Program-made: the position numbers and the translations under genes | NCBI RefSeq assembly: GCF_007828955.1 | Contig: NZ_VIVR01000001.1 | Location: forward strand, 3,162,001 to 3,226,000 | Source: Kitasatospora atroaurantiaca | GTDB lineage: Bacteria; Actinomycetota; Actinomycetes; Streptomycetales; Streptomycetaceae | Reading direction: 5' to 3' | Length of the DNA stretch: 64,000 nt | Notes under the pieces: model-generated | Database searches by the model: none | What the model saw: the letters and a program-made list of their open reading frames with translations, nothing else | What the model was told of the DNA's origin: nothing | Part shown: piece after piece, positions 35,240-45,090 of the stretch | Layout of the letters: each line of letters opens with the position of its first letter | Numbering within the stretch: position 1 is the stretch's first letter

Positions 35240-36133
35240 TCACACGCCCAGGCCGCGGATGACCAGGTCGAGGAGGGCGAAAACGAAGAGCGAGATGCCG
35301 ACGAAGCCGTTGGTGGTGAAGAAAGCGCGGTTGAGGCGGGACAGGTCACCCGGCTTGACGATCGCGTGCTCGTAGACGAACGCGCAGGCGACCACGGCCA
35401 GCCCGACCCAGAAGGCCGCGCCGGCGTCGGTCAGCAGCGCGTACCAGACCAGCAGGGCCGTGGTGACGACGTGGCAGGCCCGGGCGCCGTACAGGGCCGC
35501 CGGGACACCGAAGCGGGCCGGGACGGAGCGGACGCCCTCGGCGCGGTCGGCGGCGACGTCCTGGCTGCCGAAGATCAGGTCGAAGCCGCCGATCCAGACG
35601 CCGACGGCCAGCCCGAGCACCACCGCGTCCCAGGACCAGCGGCCGGTGACGGCCAGCCAGGCGCCGATCGGGCCCATCGCCTGGGCCAGACCCAGGATGG
35701 CGTGCGGGAAGTCGGTGAACCGCTTGCCGTACGGGTAGACCACCATCGGGACGACGGCGACCGGGGCCAGGAAGAGGCAGAGCGGGTTGAGCAGAGCCGC
35801 CGCGCCGAGGAAGACCACCAGGGCTATCGCCGAGCCGGTGTACGCGGTGCGCATCGAGACCGCGCCGGTGACCAGCTCACGGCCGGCCGTGCGCGGGTTA
35901 CGGGCGTCGATCTCGCGGTCGATGATCCGGTTGGCCGCCATCGCGAAGGTCCGCAGGCCGACCATGCAGACCGTGACGATCAGCAGCCGGCCCCAGTGGA
36001 CGCTACGGTCCGTCAGGAACATCGCCGTCAGGGCGGCGATGTACGCGAAGGGGAGCGCGAAGACCGAGTGCTCGATCATCACCAGGCGCAGGAAGGACTT
36101 CGTCCGGCCCGCGGGAACGGCGATCGTACTCAC
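35240..36133 (-). CDS. UbiA-family prenyltransferase (menaquinone pathway, MqnP-type)
   Basis: A 297-residue membrane prenyltransferase with about eight helices that attaches the polyprenyl chain to the naphthoate ring. The first aspartate motif is RIIDREIDARNPRTAGRELV near residue 68. The second is seen in FDLIFGSQDVAADRAEGVRSVP. Length and motifs fit the UbiA/MenA superfamily. It overlaps the UbiD-type gene by four bases (GTGA), indicating one transcript, and this pair with UbiX is the menaquinone assembly set. Confidence 0.93.
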   Translation of the reverse strand: MSTIAVPAGRTKSFLRLVMIEHSVFALPFAYIAALTAMFLTDRSVHWGRLLIVTVCMVGLRTFAMAANRIIDREIDARNPRTAGRELVTGAVSMRTAYTGSAIALVVFLGAAALLNPLCLFLAPVAVVPMVVYPYGKRFTDFPHAILGLAQAMGPIGAWLAVTGRWSWDAVVLGLAVGVWIGGFDLIFGSQDVAADRAEGVRSVPARFGVPAALYGARACHVVTTALLVWYALLTDAGAAFWVGLAVVACAFVYEHAIVKPGDLSRLNRAFFTTNGFVGISLFVFALLDLVIRGLGV

Positions 36134-37581
36134 AGGCCGTACTCCTTCCAGCGCTTCGTCACCAGGGCGGCCGTGGCGGGGTCGGAGGCGACCATCTCGG
36201 GCCAGCCGCCGTCGCGGGTGTAGCCCTCCTCGGGGAGCTTGCGGGTGGCGTCGATACCGGCCTTGCCGCCCCAGAACTGCTGGTACGAGGCGTGGTCGAG
36301 GTGGTCGACCGGGCCCTCCACGACCGAGAGGTCGCGGCTGTAGTCGGTGTTGCCCAGTGCCCGCCAGGCGACTTCCTGGTAGTCGTGCACGTCGCAGTCG
36401 GCGTCCACCACGATGATCAGCTTGGTCAGCGACATCATGTGGGCGCCCCAGATCGCGTGCATCACCTTCTGGGCGTGCTTGGGGTACTTCTTGTCGATCG
36501 AGACGATCACGCAGTTGTGGAAGCCGCCCGCCTCGGGCAGGTCGTAGTCCACGATGTCCGGGATGATGATCTTCAGCAGCGGGAGGAAGAAGCGCTCGGT
36601 GAACTTGCCGAGCGGCCCGTCCTCGGTCGGCGGGCGGCCGACCACGATGGACTGCAGGATCGGCCGCTTACGCATCGTCACACAGTCGATGGTCAGTGCC
36701 GGGAACGGCTCCTGCGGCGTGTAGAAGCCGGTGTGGTCGCCGAACGGCCCCTCGGGCAGCATCTCGCCCGGTTCCAGCCAGCCCTCCAGCACCACCTCGG
36801 CGTCGGCCGGGACCTGGAGCGGGACGGTCTTGCAGTCGACCATCTTCACCCGCTCACCGGCCACGAAGCCCGCGAACAGGTACTCGTCGATGTCGCCCGG
36901 CAGCGGCGCCGTGGCCGCGTACGTCACGGCGGGCGGGCAGCCGAAGGCGATCGCCACCGGCAGGCGCTCACCGCGCTTGGCGGCGACGGCGTAGTGGTTG
37001 CGGCTGTCCTTGTGGATCTGCCAGTGCATCCCGATGGTGCGCCGGTCGTGCCGCTGCAGGCGGTACAGGCCGAGGTTGCGGATGCCGGAGTCCGGGTCCT
37101 TGGTGTGGGTCAGGCCCAGATTGAAGAAGGATCCGCCGTCCAGCGGCCAGGTGAAGAGAGCGGGGAGGTCGTCCAGGTTGACGTCGTCCCCGGTGAGCAC
37201 GACCTCCTGCACCGGCCCGTCCTTCACGTGCTTCGGCGGTACGTGCGCCATCGAGGCGAGCTTGCCGAAGGCGTCCCGGAACCCGGTGAAGCCCTGCGGC
37301 AGTTCGGGCTTCAGGAGGCCGGCGATCTTCTCCGCGATGTCGTCCGGCGACTTCAGGCCGAGCGACTTGGCGAGCCGGCGCTCGGTACCGAAGACGTTCA
37401 TCGCCAGCGGCATCGAGCAACCCTTGACGTTCTCGAAGAGCAGCGCCGGGCCCTTGGCCTTCTGGACGCGGTCGACGATCTCCCCGATCTCCAGATGGGG
37501 GTCGACCTCGGCCTTGATGCGCTTGAGGTCGCCCTCACGCTCCAGGGCCCGGAGAAACGAACGGAGATCGTCGTATGCCAT
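36130..37581 (-). CDS. UbiD-family decarboxylase (menaquinone pathway, MqnL-type)
   Basis: A 483-residue prenyl-FMN-dependent decarboxylase. Characteristic blocks are LREFLxxLE-like MAYDDLRSFLRALEREG, ALLFENVKGCSMPLAMNVFG, RNLGLYRLQRHD, MHWQIHKDSRNHY, EGPFGDHTGFYTPQEPFPAL and the C-terminal GKAGIDATRK. It should remove the carboxyl group from a naphthoate intermediate using the cofactor made by the UbiX-type enzyme. ATG 37581 gives the expected N-terminus. It is first in an operon with the UbiA-type gene. Confidence 0.93.
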   Translation of the reverse strand: MAYDDLRSFLRALEREGDLKRIKAEVDPHLEIGEIVDRVQKAKGPALLFENVKGCSMPLAMNVFGTERRLAKSLGLKSPDDIAEKIAGLLKPELPQGFTGFRDAFGKLASMAHVPPKHVKDGPVQEVVLTGDDVNLDDLPALFTWPLDGGSFFNLGLTHTKDPDSGIRNLGLYRLQRHDRRTIGMHWQIHKDSRNHYAVAAKRGERLPVAIAFGCPPAVTYAATAPLPGDIDEYLFAGFVAGERVKMVDCKTVPLQVPADAEVVLEGWLEPGEMLPEGPFGDHTGFYTPQEPFPALTIDCVTMRKRPILQSIVVGRPPTEDGPLGKFTERFFLPLLKIIIPDIVDYDLPEAGGFHNCVIVSIDKKYPKHAQKVMHAIWGAHMMSLTKLIIVVDADCDVHDYQEVAWRALGNTDYSRDLSVVEGPVDHLDHASYQQFWGGKAGIDATRKLPEEGYTRDGGWPEMVASDPATAALVTKRWKEYGL

Positions 37582-37659
37582 ACCTGTCAGTATCCGATAC
37601 CGACTAGCCTGGCCCCGCCAAGGGGCCCACCTGTTCGCCTTCCCGGGGGAGATCACACC

Positions 37660-38043
37660 GTGCTGAGGATTCTGCCGCCACTGCTTGCCCTCGCCCTGTG
37701 GATCTGGGCGTTCATCGACTGCCTGACCACACCCGAGGACGAGGTGCGCCACCTGCCCAAGGTGGTCTGGGTGATCATCGTGCTCTTCTTCCCGCTGCTC
37801 GGATCCATCGCCTGGCTGGTGGCTGGCAAGCAGCGGGGCGGGCTGCTCCCGGCCCGGGCCGCGGCGACCGAGCGGCCCGGCGGGCGCTCGGTCGCACCCG
37901 ATGACGACCCGGAGTTCCTGGCCTCGCTGAAGAAGGACAACGGCCGGCACGAGGACATGCTCAAGCAGTGGGAGGCCGATCTGCGTCGCCGCGAGGACGA
38001 GCTGCGCGACAAGGACGACCCGGAGAGCGGCCCGAAGCGCTGA
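37660..38043 (+). CDS. PLDc_N-type two-helix membrane protein
   Basis: A 127-residue protein with two hydrophobic segments (about 3-20 and 33-55). The first helix carries ALALWIWAFIDCL and the second VVWVIIVLFFPLLGSIAWLVAGK, the pattern of the N-terminal domain of cardiolipin synthase-like proteins found alone in many actinobacteria. A charged C-terminal region with the coiled-coil-like HEDMLKQWEADLRRREDELRD follows. The GTG start at 37660 has GGGGGAG upstream. It is divergent from the UbiD-type gene. Function unknown. Confidence 0.85.
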   Translation: MLRILPPLLALALWIWAFIDCLTTPEDEVRHLPKVVWVIIVLFFPLLGSIAWLVAGKQRGGLLPARAAATERPGGRSVAPDDDPEFLASLKKDNGRHEDMLKQWEADLRRREDELRDKDDPESGPKR

Positions 38044-38466
38044 CCGCCGGGCCGCCCGGGCCGGCCCACCACCCGTTCGGGTGCCTGTTTGGCGCATCTC
38101 TACGAGTCCCGGTGATCCCTCCGCCCCGACCGGGGCCCACGACCCGCCCGGCGGCCCCCCGGAACGCCCGGGACACGGGCACCCTCGGCACCCCGCCATC
38201 ACCCACCTGACCTGCGGCTTCGGTGGGCCGCGCGGGGATCATGCAGGCCGCCCGGACCCCCGGCTGCGACAGCTGGTCCCTCCCGCCCCGGAAGCCGCTT
38301 TCTGTACGGCCTTCACATGTTCTGGGGCCCGACCTTGTACAGAATAGACGCCGATTACCGAGCGCACTCCCTCGTACTGTCGTAGGTGAAGAAGTGTTCG
38401 CAGCAGCAGCCGCCGCCACAGCAGGCCGGCTGTCGGACAGTTCCCTCACACTTGGAGTGGTTCGAG
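38044..38466 (+). promoter_or_regulatory. Upstream region of acyl-CoA carboxylase genes with an inverted repeat
   Basis: This 423-base non-coding stretch holds an 8-bp inverted repeat, TTCTGTAC (38300-38307) and GTACAGAA (38337-38344), about 125 bases before the carboxylase start. It could be an operator or flank a promoter. The ribosome site GGAG precedes the ATG at 38467. I see no small gene here. Confidence 0.4.
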
Positions 38467-40068
<1,602 letters not shown>

Positions 40069-40137
40069 CGCGAGGTTTTACCGCCGCGTACACCGCCCGG
40101 AACCGTCCCGACTTCCATCCGCGAGAGAAACAAGGTT

Positions 40138-40350
40138 ATGAGCGCTTCCGCTGAACCTCTCGTCCGCATCGTCCGCGGCTCGCTGAACGACGAGGAGCTC
40201 GCCGCCCTCACCGCCGTACTGCTGGCCCGTGCGTCCGCCGCACAGCAGGCCGTGGCCGCTGCGGCCGCCGTCGAGCCGATCGCCAACTGGCAGCGCCTTG
40301 AGCGCCGCCCGGCGTACTACTCCCCCGTCAGCTGGCAGCAGGCGGCGTAA
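40138..40350 (+). CDS. Acyl-CoA carboxylase epsilon subunit
   Basis: A 70-residue actinobacterial subunit that binds and stimulates the beta subunit. The pattern is typical: a short N-terminal strand LVRIVRGSLNDEELAALTAVLLA, an Ala-rich helix and a C-terminal aromatic/basic tail NWQRLERRPAYYSPVSWQ. It follows the beta subunit gene on the same strand and ends just before a strong terminator. Confidence 0.9.
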   Translation: MSASAEPLVRIVRGSLNDEELAALTAVLLARASAAQQAVAAAAAVEPIANWQRLERRPAYYSPVSWQQAA

Positions 40351-40359
40351 TCCCCCGTT

Positions 40360-40401
40360 CGGTCCTGTCGCCCCGCGTTTTTCGTCGGGGCGACAGGACC
40401 G
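40360..40401. terminator. Strong hairpin terminator after the carboxylase genes
   Basis: A perfect 16-bp stem, CGGTCCTGTCGCCCCG and its complement, with a 10-base loop CGTTTTTCGT. It lies between the convergent epsilon subunit gene and the minus-strand gene at 40420, and can serve both. Confidence 0.9.
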
Positions 40402-40419
40402 TTTCGCGATCAGGTCGGC

Positions 40420-40830
40420 TCAGGCGACGGCGGCGGCCAGGGCGGTCGGGCGGCCGGCGTGCATGACGCTGAGGTGGGCTGCGAGGAGTTGGGGGTCCTG
40501 GCAGAGCCAGAGGCGGACGATCGCGCCGAGGATGGCGCAGGCGGAGCCGAGGCGTACGCCGGTGGCGTGGGCGACCGTGGCGGCGGCCAGGACGAGGAGG
40601 TCGGCCAGGGGGGCCGGGAGCCAGACCGTCTGCGCGCAGGGCGCGGGCGGGGCCAGGGCGGCCAGCAGGCGGTAGGCGTCGGCGGTGCTCTGCAGGGTCG
40701 GCAGGACGTCCAGCAGGCCGTCCGCGACGACCTCCGAGACGTCGCTTCGATGACCCTGGGCGAGTCGGCGGAGCAGTGCTCTCTCCGCAGAGGTGATTCG
40801 GACGGTCAGCATGACCTCGTCGCACTCCAT
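40420..40830 (-). CDS. Unknown 136-residue protein
   Basis: The N-terminal 45 residues (MLTVRITSAERALLRRLAQGHRSDVSEVVADGLLDVL, from residue 7) look like a short strand followed by helices and resemble a ribbon-helix-helix DNA-binding fold. The rest is hydrophobic and Ala/Leu-rich with two Cys, possibly a helical dimer or membrane-associated part. ATG 40830 has GAGGAGGG upstream. I do not recognise the family. It converges on the carboxylase genes and is followed on the same strand by no related gene. Confidence 0.65.
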   Translation of the reverse strand: MECDEVMLTVRITSAERALLRRLAQGHRSDVSEVVADGLLDVLPTLQSTADAYRLLAALAPPAPCAQTVWLPAPLADLLVLAAATVAHATGVRLGSACAILGAIVRLWLCQDPQLLAAHLSVMHAGRPTALAAAVA

Positions 40831-40880
40831 GGCGCGGCCCTCCTCGCGGCTTCCCGATCAGCGACAGTTCCGACCGACTG

Positions 40881-41441
40881 TCAGCGTTTCCCTGCGTACT
40901 GCATTCCGTGCGCCCGCTCGGCCATCGTGACGACCATCAGCGGGAACCGGTCGAGCGGGATCAGCGGCGAGGCCGGTATGTCGGCCCGCAGCACGCCGTC
41001 CGGCCAGTACGCCGCCTTGCAGGTGCGGCAGAGCCTGGCCTGTTCCCAGACCGCCATCTGCTGCTTCCACCGGTCCGGCAGCGGACTCCCGGCACGTCCG
41101 GTGCGGCGCGCGCGCTGCTGGAGCAGCACGCCGACGGTCAGGGCGATGGCGGCCGGAACGAAGCCGCCCATCCGGTAGCCGGCCTGGTACGCGTCGTCGA
41201 ACTGCTCGATCCCGGGCGCGGGGGCGACCGAGCGGTACAGCGCGCTGAGGAAGAGCAGGCCGCCGATCACGATCAGCACGATGCCGCCCGTGCTGTTGGC
41301 CGCCGCCGGAGGGGCCGGGGCGGGCGGTGGCGCGACCTCCCAGGCGGGCGGGCCGCCCAGGGAGCCGTCACGATCCTCGAAGGCCTGGCGGGCCGTGAGG
41401 CCCCCCTCGGCGCTGCCGCACTGCGGACAGACGTCCATCAT
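40881..41441 (-). CDS. Zinc-ribbon membrane protein of unknown function
   Basis: A 186-residue protein. The N-terminus has a CPQCGS pair (C5, C8) and a second CxxC pair, CRTCKAAYW, lies near residue 140, which could form one split zinc ribbon or two half sites. Between them are a Pro/Ala-rich linker and two hydrophobic segments (about 50-67 and 92-107). The C-terminal 40 residues include FPLMVVTMAERAHG. Tandem ATG codons at 41441 and 41438 are both possible starts, with GGGGGG close upstream. It lies 17 bases beyond the ccsB stop codon on the same strand, so it may be the last gene of the cytochrome c operon. Confidence 0.7.
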   Translation of the reverse strand: MMDVCPQCGSAEGGLTARQAFEDRDGSLGGPPAWEVAPPPAPAPPAAANSTGGIVLIVIGGLLFLSALYRSVAPAPGIEQFDDAYQAGYRMGGFVPAAIALTVGVLLQQRARRTGRAGSPLPDRWKQQMAVWEQARLCRTCKAAYWPDGVLRADIPASPLIPLDRFPLMVVTMAERAHGMQYAGKR

Positions 41442-41458
41442 TCCCCCCTGCCGAACCG

Positions 41459-42595
41459 TCAGACGCCCGCGTACGAGTGCTTGCCGGTGACGAAGATGTT
41501 GACGCCGTAGTAGTTGAACAGGAAGCAGGCGAAGGCCAGCAGCGCCAGGTACGCGGCCTTGCGGCCCTTCCAGCCGGCCGTGGCGCGCGCGTGCAGGTAG
41601 CAGGCGTAGACGACCCAGGTGATGAAGGACCAGGTCTCCTTCGGGTCCCACTCCCAGTACTTGCCCCAGGCGGCCTCGGCCCAGATCGCGCCCGCGATGA
41701 TGGTGAAGGTCCACAGTGGGAAGACCAGCGCGTTGATCCGGTACGAGAGCTTGTCGAGCGTCGAGGCGGCGGGGAGCCGCTGCCAGATCGAGGCGGAGGT
41801 GCCGAGCGGGCCGGTGGTGCGGCCGGCGGCGATCCGGCGGTCGTACGAGTCCTTGCCCAGGTAGAGGGCAGTGGCCACGAAGGCCGCGTAGAAGGCGCCG
41901 CCGCAGATGATCGCGGCGGAGACGTGGATGGCCAGCCAGTACGAGTGCAGGGCCGGGACGAGCTGCTCGGACTCGGTGTAGAGCACGCTCACCGCGAGGC
42001 CCAGGGTGAGCACCACGGCCACCGTCACCGGCAGGCCCAGCCAGCGGACGTTCTTCTTCGCGGCCAGCAGCCCCAGGTAGGCCAGCACCATGGTGAGGGC
42101 GAAGGCGCAGGAGAACTCGTACATGTTGCCCCACGGCCAGCGGGTCACCGAGAGGCCCCGGGTGAGCACGCCGCCGGCGTGCAGCACGGCGCCGAGGACG
42201 GTCAGCGAGACGGCGATCCGCCCGGCCATGTCGCCCTTCTCGCTGGTACCCGCCGCGCCCGGGCCGTCCACGTCCTCGCCGTCGGAGCGGCCGCTGGTGA
42301 CCACGGTGGCGCCGGCGTCCGCCAGCGCGGTCCGGGTCAGGGTGGTGGTGCCGCCGCCGGCCGAGGCCACCGTGACGGTGACCTTCTTGGCCGCCTTCGC
42401 CGGTTCCTTGGCGGCCGCCACGGTCTCGGCGAGGCTCGCCTGCTCGGCGGAGCGGACGGCGACCGCGCCCTTGCTGCCGAAGGTCCACTCGAAGAGGTGG
42501 GCGAACATGGCGATGAGGTACACGGCCATCGCCGAGTAGATCAGCTTGTTGGAGAGGTCGGCCAGGTGAGGGTCGACCGCCGAGGCGAGAAGCAC
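41459..42595 (-). CDS. ccsB: Cytochrome c biogenesis protein CcsB/CcsA (haem-handling)
   Basis: A 378-residue membrane protein of System II cytochrome c maturation that carries haem to apocytochrome. The haem-binding WWD-type motif is WGKYWEWDPKETWSFITW near residue 310, and another conserved tract is VTRWPWGNMYEFSCAF. A hydrophilic insert (about residues 45-125) after the first helix is longer than usual. The GTG start has AAGGAG upstream and lies three bases from the resB stop. It works with ResB. Confidence 0.93.
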   Translation of the reverse strand: MLLASAVDPHLADLSNKLIYSAMAVYLIAMFAHLFEWTFGSKGAVAVRSAEQASLAETVAAAKEPAKAAKKVTVTVASAGGGTTTLTRTALADAGATVVTSGRSDGEDVDGPGAAGTSEKGDMAGRIAVSLTVLGAVLHAGGVLTRGLSVTRWPWGNMYEFSCAFALTMVLAYLGLLAAKKNVRWLGLPVTVAVVLTLGLAVSVLYTESEQLVPALHSYWLAIHVSAAIICGGAFYAAFVATALYLGKDSYDRRIAAGRTTGPLGTSASIWQRLPAASTLDKLSYRINALVFPLWTFTIIAGAIWAEAAWGKYWEWDPKETWSFITWVVYACYLHARATAGWKGRKAAYLALLAFACFLFNYYGVNIFVTGKHSYAGV

Positions 42596-42598
42596 CGT

Positions 42599-44314
42599 CT
42601 ACTCCTTGGAGTTCGGGTCGGCAGGGACTGCAGGGTCTGCTGAATCGTCTGGTGCGGGTGAGGCGGGTTGCTCGTCCGCTTCGTCGTCACTCGCCGGGGC
42701 GTCGTCCTGGAGGTCGACCGCGATCTCGGCGAGCTCCTCGGCGATCTTCGCCGATTCGCTGCGGGCCAGCCCGGCGATCTCGACCAGGGTCCGGCCGTCC
42801 GGCGTCGCCGTGGCCCGCACCCAGATCCGGCGCCGCTGCACGAACAGCGAGCCGATCAGGCCGAGGATCGCGCAGCCCGCTCCGGCCAGCGCGATCCCGT
42901 TGCCCGGACGGTGCGAGACGGTGAAGCTGGCCCACTGCTGGTAGCCGTCGAAGGTGACCGTGCCGTAGCCGTCCGGGAGGGTCCAGCCCTGGCCCGGCTT
43001 CAGCTTCACCCTGGCGAGGTCACCGTCCTGCTGAAGCTGGGTCATGTGCTTGGTGTCCAGCTGGTACACGTTCTGCGGCAGGCCGGAGTCGGTGCCGAGG
43101 TCGCCCGCGTACGCGGTGAGCACCAGCATCGGCTCCGCGGCGGCGGGGAAGAGCGACTTCGGCCCGGTCGTCTCGAAGCTGACCGGCGCCGTCGGGAGGA
43201 AGTAGCCGTTGAAGCCCAGCTGGGTCTTCTTGCCGTCCTTCTCGCCGTAGTCGCTGACCTTGATCACACCGGTGGAGGTGAGGTTGCTGTCCTGCGGGAG
43301 GAAGGCGGTCGGGCCCGAGTAGACCTTCTCGCCCTTGGCGTTCTTGACGGTGACCACCGGCGCGTACCCGTGGCCGATCAGGAAGACCTTGCTGCCGCCG
43401 ATCTCCAGCGGCTCGTTGACCTGGATGTCGCCCTTGGTCAGCCTGCTGCTGTCGCTGCCGGTCCAGTACCGGATGTGCGCGGTGAACTCGCGGGCGCTGC
43501 CGATCTGGTCACCGCTGGTCTGGTAGCGGGCGGTGAAGCCGTCCAGCTTGAAGCCGAACGGGTCCAGGTCCTCGGTGCCGTAGAAGGCCGAGCCGGTGAA
43601 GTCGTCCAGCTGGGTCATGGTGTTCGAGTAGCCCTGGCCCTCGATCACCAGCTTGCCGCCCTGGCCGCTGGCCAGGCTCGCCCAGGCGAAGCCGGCCAGC
43701 AGCGCGAAGAGCGAGAGGTGGAAGAGCAGGTTGCCGACCTCGCGCAGGTAGCCCTTCTCCGAGGCGACCGAGCCACCGGCGAGGTTCGCTCGGAAGCCGC
43801 GCTGCTTGAGGCGCTGGTACGCGGCGATGTTCACCGCCTTGGCGTCCGCCTCGGTGTGCCAGGCCGCGTACACCGGCATCCGGGTGAGGTTGCGCGGCGC
43901 GGCCGGCGGCTGCGCACGCAGGACGCCGACGAACTGCCAGGTACGCGGGATGATGCAGCCCGCGAGCGAGACGAACAGCAGGATGTAGATCGCCGAGAAC
44001 CAGACGGAGCTGTAGACGTCGAAGAGCTGCAGCTTCTCGTAGACCGGCGTGATCGTGGCGTGGGCGGCCTTCCAGGTCTGCACCTTGAAGGAGTTCTGGC
44101 TGTTCTGCGGGATCAGCGAGCCGGGGATGGCGGCCAGCGAGAGCAGGAACAGCAGGATCAGCGCGACCCGCATGGACGTCAGGGACCGCCACATCCAGCG
44201 CAGCCAGCCGACGGCTCCTATGCCGGACGGACCGTCCTGCTCGACCGGGGCGCTGCTGAGGCGTTCCGCCGACAGCTCGTCGTCTTCCGGCAGGCCGGTT
44301 CTGGTGTCGCTCAC
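42599..44314 (-). CDS. resB: ResB-like cytochrome c biogenesis protein
   Basis: A 571-residue partner of CcsB in System II. Hydrophobic helices lie at about 45-70, 105-127 and 205-225, then a large extracytoplasmic domain (about 230-480), a last helix near 497-517 and an acidic Asp/Ala/Pro tail. Recognisable blocks are LTSMRVALILLFLLSLAAIPGSLIPQ and VWFSAIYILLFVSLAGCIIPR and the EVGNLLFHLSLFALLAGFAW segment. GTG start (MSDTRTG), two bases beyond the ccdA stop. Confidence 0.93.
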   Translation of the reverse strand: MSDTRTGLPEDDELSAERLSSAPVEQDGPSGIGAVGWLRWMWRSLTSMRVALILLFLLSLAAIPGSLIPQNSQNSFKVQTWKAAHATITPVYEKLQLFDVYSSVWFSAIYILLFVSLAGCIIPRTWQFVGVLRAQPPAAPRNLTRMPVYAAWHTEADAKAVNIAAYQRLKQRGFRANLAGGSVASEKGYLREVGNLLFHLSLFALLAGFAWASLASGQGGKLVIEGQGYSNTMTQLDDFTGSAFYGTEDLDPFGFKLDGFTARYQTSGDQIGSAREFTAHIRYWTGSDSSRLTKGDIQVNEPLEIGGSKVFLIGHGYAPVVTVKNAKGEKVYSGPTAFLPQDSNLTSTGVIKVSDYGEKDGKKTQLGFNGYFLPTAPVSFETTGPKSLFPAAAEPMLVLTAYAGDLGTDSGLPQNVYQLDTKHMTQLQQDGDLARVKLKPGQGWTLPDGYGTVTFDGYQQWASFTVSHRPGNGIALAGAGCAILGLIGSLFVQRRRIWVRATATPDGRTLVEIAGLARSESAKIAEELAEIAVDLQDDAPASDDEADEQPASPAPDDSADPAVPADPNSKE

Positions 44315-44316
44315 GG

Positions 44317-45090
44317 TCAGATTCCGATCGAGAAGTCTGCGGTGCTGGTCTGCAACTGGCTGACCAGCGCGTCCCAGGCACCGGTGACGAGCAGCAGGCC
44401 GACCGCGACGAGCATGCCGCCGCCGATGCGCATGACCCACTGGTAGTGCCGCTTGATCCAGCCGAAGGCGCCGAGCGCCCGCCGGAAGGCCAGCGCGGCC
44501 AGGATGAACGGTACGCCGAGGCCCAGGCAGTAGACCGCCATCAGCAGCGCGCCGCGCCACGGATCGGCCTGGTTCCACGCCAGCCCCTGGATGGTGCCCA
44601 GGGTCGGTCCGACGCACGGGGTCCAGCCGACCCCGAAGACGATGCCCAGCAGCGGTGCACCGGCCAGCCCGACGGCCGGCCTGCGGTGCGAGCGCAGCTC
44701 GCGCATGGTGAAGCCGGGCAGCAGGCCCATGAAGGCCAGGCCCATCAGGATCGTCAGCACGCCCATCACCACGCTGATGGTGTGCTTGTTGTCCGCCAGG
44801 GTCTGGCCGAAGTAGCCGAACAGCGCGCCGCCGGAGACGAAGACGGCGGTGAAGCCGAGGATGAAGAGCACCGAGCCGAGCAGCATCCGCCCGCGCTTGG
44901 CGCCCTTGGCGTCCGCGAGGTCGGCGGCGGAGAAGCCGGTGACGTAGCTCAGGTAGCCGGGGACGAGCGGCAGCACGCACGGGGAGAAGAACGAGACCAG
45001 CCCGGCCGCCAGCGCGATGGGCACGGCGAGCAGGATCGCGCCGTTCGCCACCGTCTGGTTTTCGCTCACCGCGAGGAGGGCGGCGCTCAC
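44317..45090 (-). CDS. ccdA: CcdA-like thiol-disulphide transport protein
   Basis: A 257-residue membrane protein with about six helices that passes reducing power across the membrane to keep the apocytochrome haem-binding cysteines reduced. The two redox Cys are C38 in FFSPCVLPLVPGY and C159 in GVGWTPCVGPTLG. The GTG start overlaps the tlpA stop by four bases, linking it to that gene. Confidence 0.94.
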   Translation of the reverse strand: MSAALLAVSENQTVANGAILLAVPIALAAGLVSFFSPCVLPLVPGYLSYVTGFSAADLADAKGAKRGRMLLGSVLFILGFTAVFVSGGALFGYFGQTLADNKHTISVVMGVLTILMGLAFMGLLPGFTMRELRSHRRPAVGLAGAPLLGIVFGVGWTPCVGPTLGTIQGLAWNQADPWRGALLMAVYCLGLGVPFILAALAFRRALGAFGWIKRHYQWVMRIGGGMLVAVGLLLVTGAWDALVSQLQTSTADFSIGI

